15,457 nt of DNA. It comes from Pseudomonadota bacterium (GTDB taxonomy: Bacteria; Pseudomonadota; Gammaproteobacteria; Burkholderiales; JABEVD01). The DNA lies in NCBI GenBank assembly GCA_021811205.1, contig JAJZPK010000037.1, forward strand, positions 1-15,457, written 5' to 3'. The translations under genes and the position numbers were made by a program. Below the pieces are notes generated by a model, which did not search any database, was not told where the DNA came from, and worked only from the letters and a program-made list of their open reading frames with translations. Of the stretch, positions 8,005 through 14,520 are shown piece after piece. Every line of letters starts with the position of its first letter. The first letter of the stretch is position 1.

Positions 8005-9114
8005 TCAAACTAAGGCACGCAGTCCCTGATAGCCCACATATAGCCCGACCAGCACAATCAACCCGCCGGAGAAATAGGGTGCCTTGCGGGCGAATTCCCC
8101 GAAACCACCCCAGCGCTTGGACACGTGTTTGACACTCAGTGCCGCCAAAGCACCGGATGCCACCATCGTCAGCGCCAAGCCGATGCTGAAACACAGCACG
8201 AGGGTTGCACCAAGCGCGATCTTTTTAAGTTGCAGACACAGCAGCAGCACGGTGATCGACGCCGGACACGGAATCAAGCCGCCGGTCAGGCCAAACATGA
8301 TGATCTGGCCAGTAGTGACCTCTCGGTTGGCGAAGCGACGGCGGATGTCGTTGGCGTGCGCCAGTTCGTGTGGGTCTTGATAGCCTGGGGCCGCCACGTC
8401 CAGCTCTTCATAGTCCTTGATGGCGTGGTGATGATGGTCGTGCTCGACAAACTCCACGTCGTAGTCATGGCTGTGGTGTTCGTGGCCCAAGCGCAGGCGG
8501 GCAACGAACTCGTGCGGTTCCGGAATTTCTTGTTCAGACTCTACAAAGCCATCGTGCTGAACGAAGGTGAAGACTTGACGGCTACCGTCTGCCCGTTCTG
8601 TCTCGATCCGTACCTGATCGGCAGTCCAAACGTGACCGTGCGTGCTCTCGCGGAATAGCCGAAAGCGTGGAGGCACGCCGGATTCAAATACCTCCAGCCT
8701 GACGACGCCGTGACCGGTGTCGATGTGCTTTGCATCGTCATGGTGGTGATCGTGATCATGATCGTGAGCCGCTTGTTGATCGCGCCAAGTGCGCCAGATC
8801 ATCCAGAGGGCCACACCGATGATGAGCACCGCTGATACCACCTGAAAATAAGGCTCGGTAGCCTCAGCATTCCAGTTGCGCCCGAAGTACAGCCCAGCCA
8901 TGGCGACAGCCCACACGACAGCGGTGTGTGAAAGCGTTGCAGACAGTCCCAGTAAGACCGCTTGCGTCATCGTGCCACGAATGGCGACGATGAAGGCCGC
9001 CATCATCGTCTTGGAATGGCCTGGCTCAAGCCCGTGCAAGGCCCCCAGCAAGATCGCGCTGGGGATGAACAGCCAGGCATTGCCTTGCTGCAAGAGGGTA
9101 GAAAAATCGGTCAT
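8005..9114 (-). CDS. rcnA: Nickel/cobalt efflux membrane protein, RcnA (NicO) family
   Basis: An inner-membrane exporter of Ni2+ and Co2+, 369 residues, longer than E. coli RcnA (about 274). The N-terminal half has three hydrophobic segments (about 15-43, 51-76, 90-107) with the family motif HGLEPGHSK at 27-35. The C-terminal half has about 268-295, 300-326 and 347-366 with GGLIPCPASIT. Between them lies a hydrophilic region (about 110-265) with two histidine clusters, HDHDHDHHHDD at 117-127 and HEHHSHDYD to HDHHHH at 211-230. They flank a beta-rich stretch (about 135-205). The clusters probably bind metal before export. It is divergent from rcnR with two RcnR-type operators between, so it should be derepressed by Ni or Co. 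The ribosome-binding site before ATG 9114 is weak. Confidence 0.93.
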   Translation of the reverse strand: MTDFSTLLQQGNAWLFIPSAILLGALHGLEPGHSKTMMAAFIVAIRGTMTQAVLLGLSATLSHTAVVWAVAMAGLYFGRNWNAEATEPYFQVVSAVLIIGVALWMIWRTWRDQQAAHDHDHDHHHDDAKHIDTGHGVVRLEVFESGVPPRFRLFRESTHGHVWTADQVRIETERADGSRQVFTFVQHDGFVESEQEIPEPHEFVARLRLGHEHHSHDYDVEFVEHDHHHHAIKDYEELDVAAPGYQDPHELAHANDIRRRFANREVTTGQIIMFGLTGGLIPCPASITVLLLCLQLKKIALGATLVLCFSIGLALTMVASGALAALSVKHVSKRWGGFGEFARKAPYFSGGLIVLVGLYVGYQGLRALV

Positions 9115-9146
9115 GGGGCACTCGGGATGTGTGTGGCGGATGTCGC

Positions 9147-9152
9147 ATTATA
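9147..9152 (-). promoter_or_regulatory. Putative rcnA promoter -10 box
   Basis: On the minus strand this reads TATAAT, a perfect -10 hexamer, 33 bases upstream of the rcnA ATG. It overlaps the end of operator 1 by two bases, so bound RcnR would block it. No good -35 box is present at 16-18 bases. A weak -35 is common in promoters with a long G-tract operator in the spacer. Confidence 0.5.
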
Positions 9153-9165
9153 CTACCCCCTAGTA
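9151..9165. promoter_or_regulatory. RcnR operator 1
   Basis: Reads TACTACCCCCTAGTA, whose reverse complement is TACTAGGGGGTAGTA. This matches the known RcnR operator plan of TACT, a G-tract, then AGTA. It lies between divergent rcnA and rcnR and covers the rcnA -10 edge and the spacer. Apo-RcnR bound here should repress rcnA, and Ni or Co should release it. Confidence 0.85.
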
Positions 9166-9171
9166 TAAATA

Positions 9172-9186
9172 TGCTACCCTCCAGTA
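9172..9186. promoter_or_regulatory. RcnR operator 2
   Basis: Reads TGCTACCCTCCAGTA, the same pattern as operator 1 with an interrupted C/G-tract and one changed flank base. It starts 21 bases from operator 1, two helical turns, so both sites lie on one face of the DNA. It lies upstream of rcnR and probably supports cooperative binding and autoregulation. Confidence 0.75.
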
Positions 9187-9214
9187 TCTTTTGGTAGAGT
9201 TAGGTACAGAACAC

Positions 9215-9487
9215 ATGGCGCATACCGTTCGCGACAAAGCCAAGCTGCTTGCACGGGTCAGGCGGATACATGGGCAGACCGCCGCACTGGAAAAGCAGCT
9301 CGATGAAAAATCGGACTGCATCGCAGTCCTTCAGCAGATCGCTGCCATTCGTGGCGCGGTCAATGGCCTGATGGCGGCTGTCATCGAAGGCCATTTGACC
9401 GATCATGTTGTGAAGGAACCAGAGTTGGAGCAGCGGCAGCAAGACCTTGATGTCGTGCTCCAGGTCATCAAGTCCTATCTGAAATAG
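9215..9487 (+). CDS. rcnR: Nickel/cobalt-responsive repressor RcnR
   Basis: An all-helical DNA-binding repressor of the CsoR/RcnR family that senses Ni(II) and Co(II). Starting at ATG 9215 gives 90 residues, the length of E. coli RcnR. The frame has an earlier start at 9191, but the MAHTVRDK beginning matches the RcnR N-terminus. The metal ligands known from E. coli RcnR all appear at the same positions: His3, Cys35, His60 and His64. Cu-sensing CsoR has a different ligand set, so this is a Ni/Co sensor. The central [12 protein letters not shown] is the family's signature helix. It is transcribed away from rcnA, with two operators in the intergenic region, so it should repress both itself and rcnA. 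It is cargo of the transposon. Confidence 0.95.
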   Translation: MAHTVRDKAKLLARVRRIHGQTAALEKQLDEKSDCIAVLQQIAAIRGAVNGLMAAVIEGHLTDHVVKEPELEQRQQDLDVVLQVIKSYLK

Positions 9488-9608
9488 GAACGCCGCACCA
9501 CACGGCAATCTATGGCACTTTGCCTCTTAGAGAGGGAAGTAGAACGCTACCAGCAAGGCAAAAACACCGTACAGTGAGCTAATTGCGACCAAAGCGCGCG
9601 CATCCGGT
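9488..9608. other. Transposon right-end spacer with possible gene remnant
   Basis: 121 bases between rcnR and the right inverted repeat, with no full gene. On the minus strand, 9610-9527 reads as a 27-residue open stretch ending at TAA (RPDARALVAISSLYGVFALL, then VAFYFPL). It is strongly hydrophobic like a last membrane helix and has no good start or ribosome-binding site. It could be the tail of a membrane-protein gene truncated by an older rearrangement at this end, or chance. CCTCTTAGAGAGG at 9524-9536 is a short perfect hairpin and too weak to call a terminator. Confidence 0.3.
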
Positions 9609-9646
9609 CTTAGCGTGCTTTATTTTCCGTTTTCTGAAGCGACCCC
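9609..9646 (-). repeat. Right terminal inverted repeat (IRR) of the transposon
   Basis: On the minus strand it starts GGGGTCGCTTCAGAAAACGG and ends GCACGCTAAG. It matches the left repeat at 35 of 38 positions. It has the GCTAAG inner end I associate with Tn21-group ends, whereas the left repeat has GTTAAG. It supplies the false C-terminal tail and stop of the interrupted sensor gene. Confidence 0.95.
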
Positions 9647-11337
9647 TTTTTGGTCTCGATGCGCTCCGAGATGTCCTCGATCTGTGCGATGAAATGCAAG
9701 GGAGCACCATCTGGATTCCGCAAGAGCGATGAGGTCAGCTGGATCCATACGATGCTTCCGTCTTTTCTGACGTAACGCTTTTCCATTTTATAGAACGGAA
9801 TTTCTCCGCCCAGAAGTTTGCGCGCATTGTCGAGATCGGACTCGAGATCTTCGGGATGAGTGATCGCCTGGAAGGTGAGCGCCTCCAGTTCCTGCTTGTC
9901 GTAGCCGGTGATGGCGCATAGCGACTCGTTCACTTCCTGGAAGCGTCCGTCAAGGGATACGGTGGCAAGCCCGATCGGTGCGTGCGATACAATGTCCCGG
10001 AGACGCGCCTCGCTTTCCCTCAATGCGTTTTCCATTTCCTTGCGCCGGGTGATATCCCGGGTCACTCCCCGATAGCCGATCAGCTTGCCGGAACTGTCGA
10101 AAATCGGCAGGCCGCTCGTTTCGACAAAAACCTCATGGCCCTCGCGATGCAGGCAAACGGTTTGGATCTGGTCGATGGGCGCCCGCTTCTCGACATAGGC
10201 CCTGGCGTCTTGCGCTCGCTGCCTCGCCACTTCATCCGGCATCAGGTCGAAAGGCGTCTTGCCTATCAGTTCCTCCGGGCTGTAGCCAAGAAGATCCATG
10301 ATCCTCGGGCTGACATAGGTATAGCGAAAATCGGCATCCGTTTCCCAAATCCAGTCCGTTGTCGTTTCGACGAGATCGCGGAAGCGCTTTTCGCTTTCAT
10401 GCAAAGACATTTCCACCTTCTTGCGCTCGGTGATGTCGCGCAGAATGCTGTAATAGCTGGTTCTTCCTTCCAGTTCGATGATGATCGTGCTGATCTCGAC
10501 AGGCATTGCCGTGCCGTCCTTGCGAACCTGGGCCGATTCGTAGGTGGCGTGCCGTTCCTGCTTCACTTTGTCCAGTCTTTTCGAGACGTTGTCGACGTTC
10601 TCCGCTGTGACGAAGTCGGAGGCGAGCTTTCCGATCATCTCCTCCTTCGCATAGCCGAGCCGCTCGTGACCGATTCTGTTGATGTCGAGAATCCGCCCTT
10701 CTTCCGAGAGCAGCATTTTGGTGTCGGTGGCTTCCTCGAACAAGCTCCCAAATCGATCTTCGCTTTGCTTCAGTGCATCGTTCTGCTTTCTGCGGTTAAG
10801 GACAATGGCGATGATGGACGATGCGATTTCCATCAGTCGCATCTGGAAAGGAGAAGGGGAACGCGTCTCGAAACCAGTCAGCGCGAATGTGCCTATGACT
10901 GTCCTTCCTTCGGAAAATACCGGCATTGACCAGCAGGATTGAAGGTTGTACTCCTGAGCGAAGCCCTTGAGTCCGTTCCATCTCGGATCGTGCAAGGTAT
11001 CCGTCACGAAAACGGGCTCGCCGCGATAAGCGGCGTTGCCACAGGAACCCGACTCCGGGCCGGGTATGAGGCCTTTGAGGCGCGATGCGATTTCATCGTT
11101 CGCGCTGGGTGCGACATGAATGTTGAGTCGGTTCGCTGCGTCAAGCAGCATGATGGTGGCTATGGATTCGGGCACCATTTTTTCCCCGAGCAGGCAAATG
11201 CGTGTGAGGATTTCATTGTCTTCCTGTCCGAAGGCAATGGCTTCGAGTATTGAACTCTGGAAGCGAATCAGATCTTCCTCTTCCAGCTCAGGGAAATCCG
11301 AATCCGTGCATGATTGCCCGCCTTTTGCATGCGCCAT
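9610..11337 (-). pseudogene. GAF-PAS-PAS-PAS N-terminal half of split diguanylate cyclase
   Basis: The 5' half of a cytoplasmic c-di-GMP signalling gene. Domains are a GAF at about 27-181 (with PGPESGSCGNAAYRGEPVFV), then PAS at about 190-306, 314-432 and 440-562, each PAS ending in a DIT/DIS-E/R-R/K linker. The native sequence runs to Lys564 at the TTTTT repeat (9647). Beyond it the frame enters the transposon end and adds 11 foreign residues ([11 protein letters not shown]) before a stop, giving a 575-residue product with no output domain. The original protein would be 734 residues, with the GGDEF domain now at 3768-4286. ATG 11337 has AGGGAG about eight bases upstream. The GAF and PAS ligands (light, redox, oxygen or small molecule) cannot be told from the sequence. 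The shortened protein could still be made. Confidence 0.95.
9647..9651. repeat. Target site duplication, right copy
   Basis: TTTTT directly outside the right inverted repeat, matching 4282-4286. On the coding strand these are the A bases of Lys563-Lys564 of the interrupted cyclase. Confidence 0.9.
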
Positions 11338-11410
11338 AAGTTTTTCTCCCTGCCGCGATTTTTGGGCGCTTTTGTGATTTCCGTAACAATAGATTTAAGC
11401 TACCAATTTG

Positions 11411-11438
11411 ATTGTACACTTTCTCCTGTGCGCGTGAA
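11411..11438 (-). promoter_or_regulatory. Putative promoter of the GAF-PAS-GGDEF gene
   Basis: Minus-strand TACAAT (11416-11411) as -10 and TTCACG (11438-11433) as -35, with a 16-base spacer, 74 bases before the ATG at 11337. The intergenic region (11338-11441) is AT-rich compared with the genes. I see no terminator after the ABC permease gene, so read-through from that operon is also possible. Confidence 0.35.
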
Positions 11439-11441
11439 ATA

Positions 11442-12647
11442 TCATTCTGTTCGCAGGGCTTCAACCGGATCGAGGCGGGCTGCTCGTCTGGCCGGCATCA
11501 CGCCTGCCAGTACGCCGATGGAGGCGGCGACGAATTCCGCGAGAAACGCATAGGTCCAGGGTGTATGAACGGGCAAGGCCGGGAGGGCGGCATGCAGCAA
11601 CTGCAACAGGATATAACCTGCTGCGAGCCCCAAAAACCCACCCAGTGTGGACAGAACGATGGCCTCGAGCAGGAAAAGGAGCAGGATTTGCGAGCCCTTG
11701 CCGCCTAGCGCGCGCAGAAGACCGATTTCGGCTGTTCTTTCGGCTACCGAAATCGTCATGATGGTGAGAATGCCGACCCCGCCCACGATGAGCGATATGC
11801 CGCCTATCGCGGCCACGGCGAAAGTCAGCACGTCGAGCACCGATCCCAGCACATCCAGCATTTTCTCCTGGGGGGTGATGGTGAAATCCTCCCTGCCATG
11901 CCGTGCTTTGAGCATCCCTGAAATTTCGTCCGCGACCTTGTCGACTGGAACGTCCGGATCGTAAACCACATGGATTTCCATCAGTGAATCCCGGTTGAAC
12001 AGTTCGAGTGCGCGGGCGGCGGGAATGAAAACCGTGTCGTCCATGTCGAATCCCAGAATCTGTCCCTTGGATTCCATGACGCCGATCACCGTGTAACGGT
12101 TTCCTCCGACGCGGATGCGTGTGCCGAGCGGGTTGGTGCTGCCATAGAGTTCTTCCTTGGTTTTCGATCCGAGTACGGCGAAGGCTCTGGCTGTCTGAAG
12201 CGGTTCATGGGGCAGGAAGCGGCCGGAGGCGACGTACATATGAAGCGCTTCCGGGAAATCCGGTCCGACACCCGATACCAGAACGCGCCTGCTCTTGCCA
12301 TTGGCCTTGACTTCGGCATTGCCCGAGAGGCTGGGGTCCGAATACTCGACGTAGGGGATTCTCTGAAGAGCCCGTGCGTCTTCGAGGGTGAGCGGGCGTA
12401 CGCTTCCATATATGCCGATGGGCGGGCCGCCGCGTGTCTGGGCTTTCCCGGGGCTGACGCCGATGATGTTGGTGCCGAATTGCGTGAATTCGGCGATGAC
12501 GAAACGATGCAGCCCTTCGCCTATGGAAGTGAGCATGATGACCGCGGCGATTCCGACGCCGATGCCCGTCACCGTGAGCCATGTTCTCAGACGATGAGCA
12601 TTGAGCGACTCGAAAGTGAAATGGATAATGTCGCGGATCGGCATCAT
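11442..12647 (-). CDS. MacB/FtsX-type ABC transporter permease (second permease)
   Basis: A 401-residue inner-membrane permease. I start at ATG 12647, which overlaps the preceding gene's stop as ATGA (the adjacent ATG at 12644 is the alternative). An upstream in-frame start at 12758 would add 37 Arg-rich residues lying inside the previous gene, so I reject it. The topology is that of MacB-like proteins: one helix at about 22-42, a large periplasmic MacB-PCD-like domain (about 45-265), then three C-terminal helices with the conserved SVAERTAEIGLLRALGG coupling segment and the end MPARRAARLDPVEALR. It probably pairs with the 12644-13852 permease as a heterodimer driven by the ATPase at 13849-14520. 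It is the last gene of the operon. The substrate is unknown; drugs, peptides, siderophores and lipid-like molecules are all handled by this family. Confidence 0.9.
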   Translation of the reverse strand: MMPIRDIIHFTFESLNAHRLRTWLTVTGIGVGIAAVIMLTSIGEGLHRFVIAEFTQFGTNIIGVSPGKAQTRGGPPIGIYGSVRPLTLEDARALQRIPYVEYSDPSLSGNAEVKANGKSRRVLVSGVGPDFPEALHMYVASGRFLPHEPLQTARAFAVLGSKTKEELYGSTNPLGTRIRVGGNRYTVIGVMESKGQILGFDMDDTVFIPAARALELFNRDSLMEIHVVYDPDVPVDKVADEISGMLKARHGREDFTITPQEKMLDVLGSVLDVLTFAVAAIGGISLIVGGVGILTIMTISVAERTAEIGLLRALGGKGSQILLLFLLEAIVLSTLGGFLGLAAGYILLQLLHAALPALPVHTPWTYAFLAEFVAASIGVLAGVMPARRAARLDPVEALRTE

Positions 12648-13852
12648 CTTCTCGAGAGAGCCTGGACGGGATCGAGGTGGGCCGCCCGGTTGGCGGGCAG
12701 TAGGCTGAACAGTACGCCTGTGGCAAGCGATGTGGCGAACGCTGCGGCGATCGCCCACCAGGGGGCCGCGATGGGAAGCGAAGGGTAGAGTGCGGCAATC
12801 ACCTTGGTGCCGAATTCGCCAAGCAGCCAGCCTGAAACCGCGCCGACCAATGAAAGGGAGGCCGCTTCGAAGAAGAACAGGCGCCTGACCTGATTGCCGG
12901 TTGCGCCGATCGCCTTCAAAAGTCCGATTTCCCGCGTTCTCTGCGAAATGGCGATCAGCATCACGTTCATGATCAGGATGCCGGCAACAGCGAGGCTTAT
13001 GCCGGCAATGCCTGCAACGGCCAGGGTGAGGGCGCGCAATATCTTGTCGAAGGTGGAGAGCACGGCGTCCTGTGTGATCACCGTCACGTCACGCTCGCCT
13101 TCATGGCGTGCTGCGAGAATGCGCTCTGCATCTTTTTGCGCAAACGGAATGTCGTTGCGGCTTCTTGCTTCGACAAGAATCCTGAAGAGCGATGGGATGT
13201 TGAACAGCATCTGCGCCGAGGCGACAGGAACGATGGCGAGCTCGTCCGTGTCGAATCCCAGTGACTGTCCCTGGGCTGCGAGAATGCCCACCACGCGAAA
13301 ACGCCTGTCGCCTATCCTGACCCATTTTCCTACCGCCTGGCTTGATCCGAAAAGCTCCTCCTTCACGCGCAGTCCCAACACGCAAACCGGGACGGCGTTC
13401 CTGGGGTCGATTTGGGGCAGGAACCGTCCTTCGAGGAGAGTCATGTGTCGGATTTCGAGCAGTTCGGATGTCGATCCGATGACGGGCACTTCCCTGTTCC
13501 TGCGCCCCAATGAGACGAGACCGGAACCCAGCGTCAAGGGGGCGATGCGCTTGACATGCCTGCTTCTCAGGAGTGCAAGCGCATCGTCCAATGTCAAATC
13601 CCTGGGGGTTTCGCCGATCAGCATGCCGGGCATGTTTCCCTTGGTTTCCGTTCGCCCGGGAAAAACGATCAGCAGGTTGGTTCCGAGCGATGAAAACTGG
13701 TCGACAACGTAGCGCCGCGCTCCTTCGCCCAGGGCGGTCAGAACGACTACAGCTGCGACTCCGATGGACATGGCGAGTATCATGAGGGCCGTGCGTGTTT
13801 TGGCGCCGATGAGGCTTCCTGTAGTGAAAGATGCAATATCGATCAGCTTCAT
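12644..13852 (-). CDS. MacB/FtsX-type ABC transporter permease (first permease)
   Basis: A 402-residue inner-membrane permease with the same plan as its neighbour: one N-terminal helix at about 22-43 (TALMILAMSIGVAAVVVLTA), a periplasmic domain at about 50-265, and three C-terminal helices. It carries the coupling motif ISQRTREIGLLKAIGATGNQ and the closing LPANRAAHLDPVQALS. The two permeases are clearly homologous but diverged, so this is an old duplication, not a recent repeat. ATG 13852 overlaps the ATPase stop as ATGA, and its own stop overlaps the next start the same way, which points to coupled translation and fixed stoichiometry. It probably acts with the membrane fusion protein at 14517-15457 to export a substrate across or out of the periplasm. 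Confidence 0.9.
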   Translation of the reverse strand: MKLIDIASFTTGSLIGAKTRTALMILAMSIGVAAVVVLTALGEGARRYVVDQFSSLGTNLLIVFPGRTETKGNMPGMLIGETPRDLTLDDALALLRSRHVKRIAPLTLGSGLVSLGRRNREVPVIGSTSELLEIRHMTLLEGRFLPQIDPRNAVPVCVLGLRVKEELFGSSQAVGKWVRIGDRRFRVVGILAAQGQSLGFDTDELAIVPVASAQMLFNIPSLFRILVEARSRNDIPFAQKDAERILAARHEGERDVTVITQDAVLSTFDKILRALTLAVAGIAGISLAVAGILIMNVMLIAISQRTREIGLLKAIGATGNQVRRLFFFEAASLSLVGAVSGWLLGEFGTKVIAALYPSLPIAAPWWAIAAAFATSLATGVLFSLLPANRAAHLDPVQALSRR

Positions 13853-14520
13853 GACTCACTCGATACGATCCTGCCGTCGATCATGTGGACCTGCCTTCTT
13901 GCTCTTTTTCCGATTTCAGGGTCGTGGGTGACGACGACAAGGGCCATGCCTTGTGCGTTGAGCGCTTCGAGTAGCGAGACGACCTCCATGCCGCTTGCTC
14001 GATCGAGATTCCCTGTCGGTTCGTCAGCGAGGAGAATGCGGGGCTGCATGGCGATCGCTCTTGCGATGGCCACGCGCTGCCGCTGTCCCCCGGAAAGCTG
14101 CTCGGACTTGTGGCTGGTTCGATCCAGAAGACCGAAATCCTTGAGCAGTCGATGCGATTTTGCCTGGCGCTCGGCCTTGTCGATTCCGGCAAGCATCATC
14201 GGCAGTTCGATATTCTCGCTTGCGGTGAGCCGCGGGATGAGATGGAAGAACTGGAAGACGAAGCCGATTTTCTCTTGCCTGACTTTTGCCTGGAGCGCTT
14301 CGGAAAGGCGCGTGACGTCCTCTCCATCGAAGGTGTAGCGACCTGAAGACGGTCTGTCGAGCAGCCCGATGAGGTTGAGCAGGGTGGATTTTCCGGAACC
14401 GGAAGGCCCCATGATGGACAGATATTCCCCCGGGGCGATTTCCAGGCTGACGTCGTTCAGGGCAGATACGGTCTGCTCGCCGACCTGGAAAAGTCGGCTG
14501 ATGTTTTCGAGCTGGATCAT
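13849..14520 (-). CDS. ABC transporter ATP-binding protein, MacB/LolD type
   Basis: A 223-residue ATPase, the normal length for a stand-alone LolD/MacB-type subunit. All motifs are present: Walker A GPSGSGKST at 38-46, Q-loop Gln90 in FVFQFFHL, signature LSGGQRQR at 142-149, Walker B ILLADEP at 162-168, D-loop GNLD and switch His199 in THD. I start at ATG 14520 (MIQLENISRLF), with AGGA just upstream and an ATGA overlap with the fusion-protein stop. The open frame continues far upstream, but only as an out-of-frame shadow of that gene. It should energise the two permeases encoded downstream. E. coli MacB fuses ATPase and permease, whereas here they are separate genes. Confidence 0.96.
   Translation of the reverse strand: MIQLENISRLFQVGEQTVSALNDVSLEIAPGEYLSIMGPSGSGKSTLLNLIGLLDRPSSGRYTFDGEDVTRLSEALQAKVRQEKIGFVFQFFHLIPRLTASENIELPMMLAGIDKAERQAKSHRLLKDFGLLDRTSHKSEQLSGGQRQRVAIARAIAMQPRILLADEPTGNLDRASGMEVVSLLEALNAQGMALVVVTHDPEIGKRARRQVHMIDGRIVSSES

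Larger units (their letters stand above)
4287..9646. mobile_element. Tn3-family (Tn21/Tn501-like) transposon carrying rcnA-rcnR
   Basis: A complete 5360-bp replicative transposon. It has 38-bp terminal inverted repeats beginning GGGGTCG, a 5-bp TTTTT duplication, a DDE transposase (tnpA) ending inside the left repeat, a serine resolvase (tnpR), and a res region just upstream of tnpR. The passenger region at 7990-9608 holds divergent nickel/cobalt efflux and regulator genes with paired operators. The tnpA-tnpR arrangement, repeat sequence and protein lengths place it in the Tn21/Tn501/Tn1721 group. There the cargo beyond res is often mercury resistance, and here it is Ni/Co resistance. The element interrupts a PAS-GGDEF gene. 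All parts needed for movement look intact, so it may still be active. I cannot say from sequence alone whether this exact element has been named before. Confidence 0.95.

Noticed and set aside
4282..9651. Composite transposon or insertion-sequence-mediated origin
   Set aside because: No flanking insertion sequences or second transposase are present. A single pair of 38-bp Tn3-type ends with a 5-bp duplication explains the element.
9982..10929. 315-residue plus-strand frame opposite the PAS domains
   Set aside because: It is antisense to three clear PAS domains, and its composition looks like a mirror of the coding strand.
12648..12758. 37-residue N-terminal extension of the second permease
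   Set aside because: It is Arg/Pro-rich, lies inside the previous gene, and precedes a normal MacB-like start at 12647 that overlaps the upstream stop as ATGA.
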